A stretch of DNA of 64,000 bases from Cellulomonas sp. Root930 (GTDB lineage Bacteria; Actinomycetota; Actinomycetes; Actinomycetales; Cellulomonadaceae): the NCBI GenBank assembly GCA_001429255.1, contig LMJI01000001.1, positions 2,451,574 through 2,515,573 of the forward strand, read 5' to 3'. Positions 18,419 to 27,386 of the stretch are shown here, in pieces (positions within the stretch are counted from its first letter, which is position 1; each line of letters starts with the position of its first letter). A model generated the notes under the pieces. The model was not told where the DNA came from and searched no databases. It was given only the letters and a program-made list of their open reading frames with translations. The position numbers were made by a program, and so were the translations under genes.

Positions 18419-19522
18419 CTAGCGGTCGACCCGCGCGCCACCGCCGCCGGCGAGCTTGAGCACGTCGGCCGTGGTGACCATCGTCGTGTCGCCCGGGGTG
18501 GTCATGGCCAGTGCGCCGTGCGCGGCCCCGTACTCGACGGCGGTCTGCAGCGGCTGTCCGTCGAGCAGGCCGTAGATGAGGCCGGACGCGAAGGAGTCAC
18601 CGCCGCCCACGCGGTCGAGGATCTCGAGCCGCTCGCGGTGCGTGGCCTGCACGACACCGGTGGACGGGGACCAGGCGAGGGCCCCCCAGTCGTTGACGGA
18701 CGCCGACCGGACGGTGCGCATCGTCGTGCCGATGACCGCGAAGTTCGGGTACGCGGCCGCGGCCGTGGTGATCATGGCGGCGAACTTGTCCACCTCGAGC
18801 TCGGCGAGGGTGGCGTCCCCGCCCTCGACCTCGAAGCCGAGCGAGGCGGTGAAGTCCTCCTCGTTGCCGATCATCACGTCGATGTACGGCGCGATCTCCC
18901 GGTTGACCTCCTGGGCCTTGGCCTGCCCGCCGATCGCCTTCCACAGGCTCGGCCGGTAGTTGAGGTCGTACGACACGACGGTCCCGTGCCTCTTCGCCGC
19001 GGTGACCGCCTCGATGACGGTCTGCGCGGCGGAGTCGCTGAGTGCGGCGAAGATGCCGCCGGTGTGCAGCCAGCGCACGCCGAGCTCGCCGAAGAGGTGG
19101 TCCCAGTCCACGTCGCCAGGCTTCATCTGCGAGACCGCGGTGTGGCCGCGGTCGGAGACGCCGACGGCGCCGCGCACCCCGAAGCCGCGCTCGGTGAAGT
19201 TGAGGCCGTTGCGGACCTCGCGCCCGATGCCGTCGTAGGGCACCCACTGGATGAACGAGGTGTCCAGGCCGCCGGTGAGGACGAGGTCCTCCACCAGGCG
19301 CCCGACCTCGTTGTCGGCGAGCGCGGTGACGATCGCGGTGCGCAGCCCGAACGCCCGTCGCAGGCCGCGGGCGACGTTGTACTCCCCGCCGCCCTCCCAC
19401 ACCTGGAACGACCTCGACGTGCGGATGCGACCCTCGCCGGGATCGAGACGGAGCATGACCTCGCCGAGCGAGACCGCGTCGTAGCGGCACTCGGAGGCGG
19501 GGCGGAGGGTCAGGTCAGACAT
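18419..19522 (-). CDS. kdgK: 2-keto-3-deoxygluconate kinase, PfkB family
   Basis: Sugar kinase, 367 aa, of the ribokinase/PfkB family. It begins the family with SLGEVMLRLDPGEG and ends with the ATP/anion-hole motif RVGGGDSFASGLIYGL. Assignment to 2-keto-3-deoxygluconate (KDG) phosphorylation rests on the family and on the adjacent KDPG aldolase, whose stop overlaps its start by 8 bases. Last gene of the nine-gene uronate operon. The product, 2-keto-3-deoxy-6-phosphogluconate, is the aldolase substrate. Confidence 0.88.
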   Translation of the reverse strand: MSDLTLRPASECRYDAVSLGEVMLRLDPGEGRIRTSRSFQVWEGGGEYNVARGLRRAFGLRTAIVTALADNEVGRLVEDLVLTGGLDTSFIQWVPYDGIGREVRNGLNFTERGFGVRGAVGVSDRGHTAVSQMKPGDVDWDHLFGELGVRWLHTGGIFAALSDSAAQTVIEAVTAAKRHGTVVSYDLNYRPSLWKAIGGQAKAQEVNREIAPYIDVMIGNEEDFTASLGFEVEGGDATLAELEVDKFAAMITTAAAAYPNFAVIGTTMRTVRSASVNDWGALAWSPSTGVVQATHRERLEILDRVGGGDSFASGLIYGLLDGQPLQTAVEYGAAHGALAMTTPGDTTMVTTADVLKLAGGGGARVDR

Positions 19523-20162
19523 GGCTGGGCTCCTTGGTCTGCGCCCCGGCGAGGGCGACCGCGTCGGCGGTGAGCGCGGTGATGGCGGCGACGTCGCGGG
19601 CCGCGACGAGGCTGCGCGGGCACATCCACGAGCCGCCGACCGCGACGACGCTCGGCAGAGCGAGGTACTCGGCGAGGTTCGCCGGTCCCACGCCCCCGGT
19701 CGGCACGACCCCGACGTGACCGAACGGGGCGGCGAGGGCAGCGATCGCCTTGGCGCCGCCGGAGGTTCCGGCCGGGAAGAACTTGATGGTGGTCAGGCCC
19801 AGCTCGAGCGCGGCCTGCACCTCGGTCGCGGTGACCGCGCCGGGGAGGGCCAGCACGCCGAGCTCCTGGCAGCGCTCGACGACCGCGCGGCTCAGGCCCG
19901 GCGAGACGACGTACCGGGCGCCGGCCGCGACGGCCAGGTCGACCTGGGCGGCCGTCAGGACCGTGCCGGCGCCGACGAGGATGTCCCCGCGGGCCGCCAT
20001 CACCCGGATCGACTCCTCGGCGGCGGCGGTGCGGAAGGTGACCTCGGCGACGGGCAGGCCGCCGGCGACCAGGGCGCCGGCGAGCGCGTCGGCGTCTGCT
20101 GCGTCGTCGAGCACGACCACCGGCACCAGGCGCGCGGTTCGTAGGGCAGTCAGGACGTCCAT
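19515..20162 (-). CDS. eda: KDPG/KHG aldolase
   Basis: Class I aldolase splitting 2-keto-3-deoxy-6-phosphogluconate into pyruvate and glyceraldehyde 3-phosphate. The Schiff-base lysine is in TTIKFFPAGTSGG, the catalytic glutamate in AEVTFRT, and the phosphate-binding loop in VPTGGVGPANL; GGSWM near the end is typical. 215 aa. It links the pathway from KduI and KduD to central carbon metabolism. Confidence 0.93.
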   Translation of the reverse strand: MDVLTALRTARLVPVVVLDDAADADALAGALVAGGLPVAEVTFRTAAAEESIRVMAARGDILVGAGTVLTAAQVDLAVAAGARYVVSPGLSRAVVERCQELGVLALPGAVTATEVQAALELGLTTIKFFPAGTSGGAKAIAALAAPFGHVGVVPTGGVGPANLAEYLALPSVVAVGGSWMCPRSLVAARDVAAITALTADAVALAGAQTKEPSHV

Positions 20163-20210
20163 GGCGAGACTCGTTTCATCGGGAGGGGTGCTGCGGGGGA
20201 GTGCGGGAGC

Positions 20211-20966
20211 TCAGCGGGCCATCCAGCCGCCGTCGACGGCGAGGACCTGTCCGTGCACGTAGGAGGACGCCGCGGAGGCCAGGAAGACGACGACGTTGCC
20301 GATGTCCTCCGGCTGACCCCAGCGTCCGGCGGGGATGCGGGCCGAGAGCTGCTCCAGGCGCGCGGGGTCGGCGAGCAGCGCGGCGTTCATCTCGGTGGCC
20401 ATGTACCCGGGCGCGACCGCGTTGACGTTCACGCCCTGGCCGGACCACTCGTTGCACAGCGCCTTCGTGAGCTGCGCGACAGCGCCCTTGCTCGCGGCGT
20501 AGGCGGCCACGGTCAGGCCGCCCTGGAAGCTCAGCAGCGAGGCGAGGTTGACGATCTTCCCCTCGCCGCGCTCGAGCATCGGCCGGCCGAACAGCTGGCA
20601 GAGCTGGAACACCGCCCGCAGGTTCACGTCGAGGACGCGGTCCCAGGCGTCGAGGGGGAAGTCGACCGCGGGGTGGCGGTCCTGCGTGCCGGCGTTGTTG
20701 ACCAGGATGTCCACCCGGTGCTCGGCGAGCACCCGCGCTGCCGTCTCCGCGACGGAGTCCCGGTCGGCGAGGTCGAGCGGGGCGTGGTGGACCTGGCGCC
20801 CGAGTGCCGCGGCGTGCTCGACCAGCCCCCCGGGCAGCCCGCTGCGCCCGAAGACGATGACGTCGGCGCCGGCCTCCAGGAGGGCGGTCGAGATGCCGAG
20901 GCCGAGGCCGCGCCCGCCCCCGGTGACGGCGGCGGTCCGGCCGTGCAGATCGAACGGCGTGCTCAT
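20211..20966 (-). CDS. SDR oxidoreductase, probable 2-deoxy-D-gluconate 3-dehydrogenase (KduD type)
   Basis: Short-chain dehydrogenase, 251 aa. NAD(P)-binding GGGRGLGLGIS, the NNAG motif, the active-site Ser region SLLSFQGG and the YAASK catalytic pair are all present. Resemblance to KduD and gluconate 5-dehydrogenases, plus context, suggests it reduces the diketo product of KduI to KDG. Two SDRs lie in this operon, and which of them is the true KduD cannot be settled here. The ATG at 20966 overlaps the preceding alcohol dehydrogenase stop as ATGA; earlier in-frame codons belong to a shadow reading frame. Confidence 0.82.
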   Translation of the reverse strand: MSTPFDLHGRTAAVTGGGRGLGLGISTALLEAGADVIVFGRSGLPGGLVEHAAALGRQVHHAPLDLADRDSVAETAARVLAEHRVDILVNNAGTQDRHPAVDFPLDAWDRVLDVNLRAVFQLCQLFGRPMLERGEGKIVNLASLLSFQGGLTVAAYAASKGAVAQLTKALCNEWSGQGVNVNAVAPGYMATEMNAALLADPARLEQLSARIPAGRWGQPEDIGNVVVFLASAASSYVHGQVLAVDGGWMAR

Positions 20967-21997
20967 GAGTCGGCCTTTCCTGGCAGGGGGGTGACCAGGA
21001 CCTTGAGGCAGTCCTGTCCGGACGCCGCGGCGTCGAACGCTGCGGCGACGTCGTCGAGCGCGAACGCCCGGGTGGGGAAGCCCTCGAGCAGCCCGTCGGC
21101 GATCAGCTCGATCGCGCGCGTGACGTCCGCCGAGGTGTAGACGCGTACCCCGACGACCGACTGCTCCTTGAAGCAGATGGCCTGCAGGTCGATCGGGGTC
21201 GGCTGCTTGTAGACGCCGACGATGACGATGCGACCCCGCACGCGGGTGGTGGACGCGAGCTCGGCGGCCACCGTGGGATGAGCGGCGGAGTCGAACGTGG
21301 TGTCCGCGCCCTCGCCCCCGGTGAGGGGGGCGAGCGTCCCCGCCATCGTCGAGTCCGGCGCGACGACGGTGAACCCGAGCCCGGCGGCGACCTCGCGGCG
21401 CCACGCGCTCGGCTCGGTGACGACCACGTGGGCCGCTCCGGCGTGGCGTGCGACGAGCGCGGTGAGCACGCCGATCGGGCCCGCGCCGTAGACCGCGACG
21501 GTGTCGCCGGCCTGCATGCCGGAGAGGTCGACGGCGTGCACCGCGACCGCGAGCGGCTCGGCGAGCGTCGCCGTGCGCGGGTCGACGCCGTCGGGCACCG
21601 CGTGCAGCACCTCGGGCGGGAGCGCGACGAGCTGCGCCATCGCGCCGGGTGCGTCGATGCCGTACAGGCCGAGCCGGTTGCACACGTGCGTCAGCCCGTC
21701 CCGGCACGCCTTGCACTCGCCGCAGCTGATCAGCGGCTCGACGACGACGAGGGTGCCCGCCGGCGGACCGGTGGATCCCGCCGTCTCGACCCAGCCCGAC
21801 ATCTCGTGGCCCAGGATCAGCGGGGCGGCCGCCCGCGGGTGCATGCCGTGCAGGATGGACAGGTCCGTCCCGCAGACTCCGTCGTAGGCGATCCTCACCA
21901 GCGCCCAGCCCTCGGGCACCTCGGGGACCGGCACCTGCGTGACCTCGACCGTGTCGGCCGCGAGCCAGCGGGCCGCGGTCATCGTCGTCGGGATCAT
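20963..21997 (-). CDS. Zinc-dependent alcohol/polyol dehydrogenase (MDR family)
   Basis: Medium-chain dehydrogenase, 344 aa, similar to threonine, sorbitol and galactitol dehydrogenases. The catalytic zinc site is GVCGTDLS and LGHEMSG. The structural zinc lobe keeps four cysteines in CGECKACRDGLTHVC. The Rossmann motif is YGAGPIGVLTALVA. It is embedded in the uronate operon with ATGA overlaps on both sides, so it probably oxidises or reduces a sugar-acid intermediate there; the exact substrate is unknown. Confidence 0.85.
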   Translation of the reverse strand: MIPTTMTAARWLAADTVEVTQVPVPEVPEGWALVRIAYDGVCGTDLSILHGMHPRAAAPLILGHEMSGWVETAGSTGPPAGTLVVVEPLISCGECKACRDGLTHVCNRLGLYGIDAPGAMAQLVALPPEVLHAVPDGVDPRTATLAEPLAVAVHAVDLSGMQAGDTVAVYGAGPIGVLTALVARHAGAAHVVVTEPSAWRREVAAGLGFTVVAPDSTMAGTLAPLTGGEGADTTFDSAAHPTVAAELASTTRVRGRIVIVGVYKQPTPIDLQAICFKEQSVVGVRVYTSADVTRAIELIADGLLEGFPTRAFALDDVAAAFDAAASGQDCLKVLVTPLPGKADS

Positions 21998-23007
21998 GCC
22001 GCCACCCCGCACGCGTTGTTGCGGCCGGGGGCGCCGAGGACCTCGGGGTTGACGATGTCGCGCGGTGCGCGACCTGCGCAGACGTCGAGCGCGTTGGCGA
22101 TCGTCCGGCGCTTGAGCTCGTCGTACGACTCCTCCGTGTACCAGGCCAGGTGCGGGGTGAGCACGACCGAGTCGAACGTGGTGAGCGGGTGCCCGGGCGG
22201 GAGCGGCTCGGTCTCGTGCACGTCGATCGCCGCCCCGAGGATCGATCCCGTGCGCAGGGCCTCCACCAGCGCGTCGACGTCGACGACGCCCCCGCGGCTC
22301 GTGTTGACCAGGATCGCGTCCGACCGCATCCGCGCCAGCTGCGCGGCACCGATCAGGTGGCGGGTGAGGTCCGTGAGCGGGGTGTGCAACGAGATGACCT
22401 GCGCACGGGCGAGCACCTCGTCCAGGCTGACGGACGGGAACCCGTGGAACGACCGGGCGTCCGGTGCGGCGGCGGTGTCGTAGCCGATCACCTCGTAGCC
22501 GAGACCGGCCGCCTTGCGCGCCGTGGCCGTGCCGATCAGACCCATCCCGATGACCCCGAACACGCGCCCGCGGGTCTGGAAGAGAGGTCGGACCGCCGGC
22601 AGGTCGAACGAGCCGGCACGCAGCCCGCGGTCCAGCCGAGGGATGCCGCGAGCGGCCGCGAGTGCCAGGCCGATCGCGTGGTCGGAGACCGACTCGGTGC
22701 CGTAGTCGGGCACGTTGCACACGGCGATCCCGCGCGCGGTGGCGGCGGCGACGTCGACCGAGTCGACCCCGACGCCGTAGCGACCCACGACGCGCAGCCG
22801 GGGCAGGGCGTCCATCACCTCCGCGGTGATCGGGGCGTACTGGACGAGGATCGCGTCGGCGTCGATCGCGTGCGCCACCAGCTCGGCGGACGTCCGTGAC
22901 TGCGTGAGCACCAGCTCGGCACCGGCCGCGTCGGCGATCTCGTGCTCGGCCGCGAACGAGTCGTGGTCGCACTCGGTGATGACGATGCGGACGTCGGAGA
23001 CCGTCAT
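21994..23007 (-). CDS. D-2-hydroxyacid dehydrogenase in the uronate operon
   Basis: NAD-dependent dehydrogenase, 337 aa, of the C-terminal-binding-protein/phosphoglycerate dehydrogenase group. The motifs are GMGLIGTATARKAAGLG (NAD), NTSRGGVVDVDALV, HETEPLP and LTPHLAW. The start at ATG 23007 overlaps the preceding SDR stop (ATGA). A second, unrelated-context paralogue lies at 1573-2517. In this operon it may handle a 2-keto acid by-product of uronate breakdown; that is inference from context. Confidence 0.82.
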   Translation of the reverse strand: MTVSDVRIVITECDHDSFAAEHEIADAAGAELVLTQSRTSAELVAHAIDADAILVQYAPITAEVMDALPRLRVVGRYGVGVDSVDVAAATARGIAVCNVPDYGTESVSDHAIGLALAAARGIPRLDRGLRAGSFDLPAVRPLFQTRGRVFGVIGMGLIGTATARKAAGLGYEVIGYDTAAAPDARSFHGFPSVSLDEVLARAQVISLHTPLTDLTRHLIGAAQLARMRSDAILVNTSRGGVVDVDALVEALRTGSILGAAIDVHETEPLPPGHPLTTFDSVVLTPHLAWYTEESYDELKRRTIANALDVCAGRAPRDIVNPEVLGAPGRNNACGVAA

Positions 23008-23780
23008 CGGGCGAGCCATCCACCGTCGACGGGGAGCGTGATGCCGTGGACGTAGTCCGCGGCGTGAGAGCACAGGAACAGGACCGCCCCGGCGATGTCG
23101 GCCGCGTCGGCCCAGCGCCCGGCCGGGATGCGGTCGAGGATCGCCTTGCTGCGCTCGGCGTCCGCGCGCAGGTCCGTGGTGTTGGCCGTGGCGACGTACC
23201 CGGGGGCGACGGCGTTGACGTTGACGCCCAGGGGCGCCCACTCGTTGGCGAGGGCCTTGGTCAGGCCGGCGACCGCCGACTTGGAGGACGTGTAGCCGGG
23301 CACGTTGACGCCGCCCTGGAAGCTCAGCAGGGACGCGGTGTTGACGATCTTGCCGCCGCCGCGCGCGATCATCGACCGACCGACCTCGCGGGACAGGATG
23401 AACGTCGAGCGCAGGTTCACGTCGACCACGTAGTCGAAGTCCTCGTCCGTGTGCTCCGCGGCCGGGGCGCGGCGGATGGTGCCGCCGTTGTTGACCAGGA
23501 CGTCGACGTCCCGGCCGGCCAGGTCGGCGGCGAGCGCGGTGACCTGCTCGCGCACCGAGAAGTCGGCCTTCAGCGGGGTGAACGTGCGGCCGAGGCCCTC
23601 CACCACGGTGCGGGCCGCACTGGCGCCCTCGGGGAGGTCGTAGCTGACCGCGACGATGTCGGCGCCCGCTCGCGCCAGCGTCTCGACGATCGCGAGCCCG
23701 ATGCCCTGGCTGCCGCCCGTGACGACCGCGAGCTTCCCCTCGAGGCTGAACAGGCTCTCCGTGTAACTGGCGATCGTCAT
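23004..23780 (-). CDS. SDR oxidoreductase, second KduD-like enzyme
   Basis: Short-chain dehydrogenase, 258 aa: cofactor motif TGGSQGIGLAIVE, NNGG in place of NNAG, SLLSFQGG and YTSSK. It resembles 2-deoxy-D-gluconate 3-dehydrogenases and is about as close to the kduD product at 58480 as the other SDR in this operon is. The start at ATG 23780 overlaps the IclR stop as ATGA. Together with KduI, Eda and KdgK it completes a route from 5-keto-4-deoxyuronate to pyruvate and triose phosphate. Confidence 0.82.
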   Translation of the reverse strand: MTIASYTESLFSLEGKLAVVTGGSQGIGLAIVETLARAGADIVAVSYDLPEGASAARTVVEGLGRTFTPLKADFSVREQVTALAADLAGRDVDVLVNNGGTIRRAPAAEHTDEDFDYVVDVNLRSTFILSREVGRSMIARGGGKIVNTASLLSFQGGVNVPGYTSSKSAVAGLTKALANEWAPLGVNVNAVAPGYVATANTTDLRADAERSKAILDRIPAGRWADAADIAGAVLFLCSHAADYVHGITLPVDGGWLAR

Positions 23781-24589
23781 AGCGGTCGTGCTCCTTGGTG
23801 TGGGGGGATGTGCGGGACGGACTGGTGGCCGAGTGCCGCGGAGATCTTCGCGGCCGTGTCGGTGGCCATCGCTGCCATGTCCTCGATCTGCTCGAGCGTG
23901 TGCTCGAGCAGCAGGGTCGAGATGCTCACGCCGTACCCGACGCGCCCGGTGTGGTCGCGCACGGGTGCCGCGACGCAGCCGAGACCCGGGACGTTCTCCT
24001 CGCGGTCGAGGGCGTAGCCGGCGCGGCGGACCGCGTCGATCTCGGTCTGCAGGGCGTCGAGCGTGGTGATCGTGTGGGGGGTGCGGGCGGGCAGGCCGGC
24101 CCGGGCGGCGAACCGGGCGAGCTCCTCGTCGGACCGGTCGGCGAGCACGACCTTGCCGACGCCGGTCGAGTGCATCGGGACGGCGAGACCCACCCGCGAG
24201 GGCATCACGTACGGCTTGTCGGGGTCGGCGCGGATCAGGTAGACGATCTCGTCGCCGTTGACCGCACCGAGGTGCACGGTGCACTGCGTCGCGGCGACCA
24301 GGTCGTCGACGAAGGGGCGGGCGATCGCGGAGATGTCGATGCGGGAGAGCGCCACGCCGGCGAGCGACAGGATCTTCGGGCCGGGCAGGTAGCTGCCGTC
24401 CGACGCGACGGCGATGAACTGCCGGTCCGCGAGCGTGCTGAGGATCCGGTGCGTCGTCGCCTTCGCCAGCCCGGTGGCCTGCACCACCTCGGTGAACCGC
24501 GAGTGCGTGAGCGCCGCCTCGAGCACGAGCAGCGTCTTCTCGCTCGCGCTCGCCGTCGCGCTCGTCCTGGTCCCGGTCGTCGTCGTCAC
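23777..24589 (-). CDS. IclR-family transcriptional regulator
   Basis: 270 aa, with an N-terminal winged helix-turn-helix (VVQATGLAKATTHRILSTL) and a C-terminal IclR effector domain (about 95-260). KdgR, the classic regulator of ketodeoxyuronate genes, belongs to this family. It sits inside the operon it probably controls, between kduI and the SDR, using a GTG start. The candidate operator is the repeated CATGGAAC element in front of the transporter gene. Confidence 0.88.
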   Translation of the reverse strand: MTTTTGTRTSATASASEKTLLVLEAALTHSRFTEVVQATGLAKATTHRILSTLADRQFIAVASDGSYLPGPKILSLAGVALSRIDISAIARPFVDDLVAATQCTVHLGAVNGDEIVYLIRADPDKPYVMPSRVGLAVPMHSTGVGKVVLADRSDEELARFAARAGLPARTPHTITTLDALQTEIDAVRRAGYALDREENVPGLGCVAAPVRDHTGRVGYGVSISTLLLEHTLEQIEDMAAMATDTAAKISAALGHQSVPHIPPHQGARPL

Positions 24590-24628
24590 GTTCCGTCTCT
24601 CCTTCGTCGTCGGGTCGTCGTGCGTGGG

Positions 24629-25468
24629 TCAGCGCAGGTCGGTGATGGGGAAGCCGTCCATGTCGTCGAACGACTGGTTCTCGCCGGCCATGGCCCAGAC
24701 GAACGAGTAGCTCGCGGAGCCGACGCCCGAGTGCACGGACCAGCTGGGGGAGATCACGGCCTCGCGGTCACCGACCACGACGTGTCGGCTCTCGGTCGGC
24801 TCGCCCATGAGGTGGATGACGCGCGCGTCGGAGGGGAGGTCGAAGTACAGGTAGCACTCGGTCCGGCGATCGTGCGTGTGCGCCGGCATGGTGTTCCACA
24901 TGCTGCCGGGGTGCAGCTGCGTGACGCCCATGACCACCTGGCAGCTGCGGACGCCCTGCTCGTGGATGTACTGGTTCAGCGTGCGACGGTTCGAGGTCAG
25001 GGGGTCGCCGAGCTCGCGCTGGGTGCCCTCGCCGGCCTCGACGAGCGTGGTCGGGTACGCGGTGTGGGCGGGTGCCGAGATCAGGTAGAACGCCGCCGCC
25101 CCCTGGTCCCCGTCGATGTCCGTCGCCTCGAACGACACGACCTGCGCACCGCGGCCGACGTACAGGCAGGAGCCCGTGGTCAGCTCGTGCTTCGTGCCGT
25201 CCACCGAGACGGTCCCGGTGCCGCCGACGTTGACGATGCCGGCCTCGCGGTGGTCGAAGAAGTGGTCGGAGCGGATCTCCGGGAAGGAGCCCAGCTCCAG
25301 CGGGGTGCCGACGGGGCTGATGCCCGCGAGCACGATCCGGTCGTGGTGGGTGTAGACGGCCTTCACCTCACCCGGGACGAACAGGTCCTGGACCAGGTAG
25401 CGCCGGCGGAGCTCGGCGGTGTCCATCCCGGGCACGTGCTCCGGGCTCGTGGCGTATCGCTGGTCCAT
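24629..25468 (-). CDS. kduI: 5-keto-4-deoxyuronate isomerase (copy 1)
   Basis: Cupin-fold metal-dependent isomerase that converts 5-keto-4-deoxyuronate, the product of unsaturated uronates from pectin or related polymers, to 3-deoxy-2,5-diketogluconate. Metal ligands are in PAHTHDRRTECYLYFDL, and the C-terminal SVHSGVGSASYSFVWAMAGEN is characteristic. The ATG at 25468 gives 279 aa, normal for KduI; an upstream extension is not conserved. A second kduI is at 57665. Confidence 0.95.
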   Translation of the reverse strand: MDQRYATSPEHVPGMDTAELRRRYLVQDLFVPGEVKAVYTHHDRIVLAGISPVGTPLELGSFPEIRSDHFFDHREAGIVNVGGTGTVSVDGTKHELTTGSCLYVGRGAQVVSFEATDIDGDQGAAAFYLISAPAHTAYPTTLVEAGEGTQRELGDPLTSNRRTLNQYIHEQGVRSCQVVMGVTQLHPGSMWNTMPAHTHDRRTECYLYFDLPSDARVIHLMGEPTESRHVVVGDREAVISPSWSVHSGVGSASYSFVWAMAGENQSFDDMDGFPITDLR

Positions 25469-25552
25469 GGAAGGCCTCTCAGGGGTTGATCGGGAGTCGG
25501 GGGCCGTGCCGGATGCGGATCGTCGACCTGCACCCGGCACCGACCGGTGGGG

Positions 25553-26908
25553 CTAGGCGTCCTCTTCGAGCAGCAGGTCGCGGTCGACCGTCTCGGGGGC
25601 GAACAGGGTGGTGACGAACGTGATGCCCATGATCACGACCATGTAGACCGCGACGGGCCACCAGGAGCCGGTGGCCCAGGTGATGAGCGCGGCGCAGATG
25701 AACGGTGCGAGACCGCCGCCGAAGACGGAGGAGAACTCGCGCCCGAGCGCGACACCGGCGTAGCGGTAGCGCGACCCGAAGAGCTCAGGGAAGTACGCGG
25801 CCTGGACCCCGACGGTGCCCTGCGAGGCGATCATGAAGCCGACCACGATGACCAGGCAGATCAGGACGAGGTTGCCGGTGTTGAGGATGAGGAACGCCGG
25901 GACCGCGAAGAGCATGAGGAACCCCGTGACGATCAGGTACATCCGCTTGCGGCCGAACTTGTCGGACAGGATGCCGAACAGGACGGCGGACACGCAGGCG
26001 CACAGGGCGCCGATGAGCAGGAACTTCGGGATGAGCTTGGAGTCGACGTCGAGGTAGTTGATCAGGTAGGCGCCGATGAAGACCTGGTAGATGTACGAGT
26101 GCGAGTTCGCGCCGATGTTCATGAAGAACACGCGGGCGAGGTGCTTCTTGCCGTGCTTCCACACGTCGGCGACCGGTGAGACCTTCGTGGCCTCGATGGC
26201 ACCCTCGGCCTTGAGCTCCTCGAAGACCGGGGACTCCTTGACCTTGCGACGGATGACCCAGGCCGCGATGGTGACGAAGATCGAGCTGAAGAAGACCAGG
26301 CGCCAGCCGTAGGACAGCAGGGCCTCGTCCGGCATCATCTGCACGAGGATCCACACGACGGCGCCCATCGCGGCACCCGCGGCAGCACCGACGAACACCA
26401 GCGACGAGAAGCGTCCGCGCTTGCCCTTCGGGGCGGTCTCGGTCAGCAGCACGATGCCGCTGGCCTGCTCGGCACCCGCGCCGAAGCCCTGCAGGAAGCG
26501 GGCCATCAGCAGCAGGATCGGCGCCCAGATGCCGACCATGGCGTAGGTGGGCAGCAGACCGATCACGAACGTCGCGGTGCCCATGAGGAACAGCGTGGCC
26601 ACCATGACGAACTTGCGGCCGAGCCGGTCGCCGTACTTGGAGAAGAACATCCCGCCGAGCGGGCGGGCGCCGAAGCCGACGAACAGCACGCCGAACGACG
26701 CGAGCATCCCGGAGATCGGGTCCATGTCGGAGAAGAAGATCTTGCTGAAGATGATCGCCGACGCGGTGCCGAAGATCGTGAAGTCGAAGTTCTCGAGCGC
26801 GGTTCCGATGCCGCCGGCCCAGGCTGCTCGGCGCAGGTTCCTCTGGTCGACGGGGGGGAGGACGCCGTCCGCTGTCGCGGGCGGTGGCAGGACGATGTTT
26901 CCGGTCAC
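25553..26908 (-). CDS. MFS transporter, metabolite:H+ symporter (MHS) type
   Basis: 451 aa with about 12 hydrophobic segments. The cytoplasmic loop motif GDRLGRKFVM and a longer central loop with RRKVKESPVFEELKAEG are typical of the MHS group (ShiA, ProP, KgtP relatives), which carry organic acids and uronates with protons. As first gene of the operon it probably imports the uronate that KduI and downstream enzymes use. Substrate inferred from context only. Confidence 0.85.
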   Translation of the reverse strand: MTGNIVLPPPATADGVLPPVDQRNLRRAAWAGGIGTALENFDFTIFGTASAIIFSKIFFSDMDPISGMLASFGVLFVGFGARPLGGMFFSKYGDRLGRKFVMVATLFLMGTATFVIGLLPTYAMVGIWAPILLLMARFLQGFGAGAEQASGIVLLTETAPKGKRGRFSSLVFVGAAAGAAMGAVVWILVQMMPDEALLSYGWRLVFFSSIFVTIAAWVIRRKVKESPVFEELKAEGAIEATKVSPVADVWKHGKKHLARVFFMNIGANSHSYIYQVFIGAYLINYLDVDSKLIPKFLLIGALCACVSAVLFGILSDKFGRKRMYLIVTGFLMLFAVPAFLILNTGNLVLICLVIVVGFMIASQGTVGVQAAYFPELFGSRYRYAGVALGREFSSVFGGGLAPFICAALITWATGSWWPVAVYMVVIMGITFVTTLFAPETVDRDLLLEEDA

Positions 26909-27001
26909 AGGACACCTGTCTCATGGGAGCTCGCACGCCCTGCCGTCATCGGCCGGGCTGGAGACTCGGGGCGCGAGCAAGGTGCCCGCGGTCGCGCAGA
27001 T

Positions 27002-27019
27002 CGAGACAGCCTTGTCTCG
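27002..27019. promoter_or_regulatory. Inverted repeat in the transporter 5' region
   Basis: CGAGACA-GCCT-TGTCTCG, a perfect 7-bp inverted repeat about 95 bases before the transporter start. It could be an operator or a hairpin in the leader RNA. No known factor was recognised. Confidence 0.35.
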
Positions 27020-27126
27020 CGTGTAGCTGGCACTCCTTGTTCGGCTCACGAGGTGAGCGCGTTCCCGGGGGGATCCTCGATGGAGGCTCGGGCACTGGTG
27101 CTGCGCGATGCCGGAATGCTGGTCTG

Positions 27127-27154
27127 CATGGAACTCAGTTCCGGTACATGGAAC
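27127..27154. promoter_or_regulatory. Candidate IclR/KdgR-type operator of the uronate operon
   Basis: CATGGAAC occurs twice with a 20-base period (27127-27134 and 27147-27154), and GGAAC-TCA-GTTCC (27130-27142) forms an inverted repeat with the first copy. A minus-strand -10-like TACGTT (27160-27155) lies just upstream, so the element would overlap the transcription start. A related ATGGA-N6-TCCAT lies before the second kduI. Confidence 0.4.
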
Positions 27155-27306
27155 AACGTAGGGCGGGCTTCCGGCCGAGGCAGGGGTCAAAGGTCCTGTT
27201 CGTCCGACCGCCTCAGAGACGAGATCCGCGGATCCGAGGAGGCGTCTTCTCAGCAGACCCGGGCCGTCAGGGAACGTCCCGCGATGTGAGAAGGCCGTCC
27301 CGATCG

Positions 27307-27335
27307 TTGACATCGTCGCGCCCGGAGCCGAGCCT
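27307..27335 (+). promoter_or_regulatory. Candidate promoter of the rhodanese-M20-GNAT-monooxygenase operon
   Basis: A consensus TTGACA is followed after 17 bases by the weak -10 GAGCCT. The rhodanese ATG is about 50 bases downstream with GAGAAGGAG as its ribosome binding site. Confidence 0.4.
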
Positions 27336-27386
27336 CCTGCGCAGGTCAGGAGCCCTGCCATCCGTGGCCCCGAGAAGGAGAACACC

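Larger units (their letters stand above)
26909..27386. other. Divergent control region between the uronate operon and the rhodanese operon
   Basis: About 480 bases with no gene. It contains the inverted repeats and promoter listed separately. Base composition is noticeably less GC-biased than the flanking genes, as expected for a regulatory spacer. Confidence 0.5.

Noticed and set aside
27155..27190. TTGACC ... TACGTT on the minus strand as the uronate operon promoter
   Set aside because: The spacer is 24 bases, too long for a normal promoter; only the -10-like part is noted.
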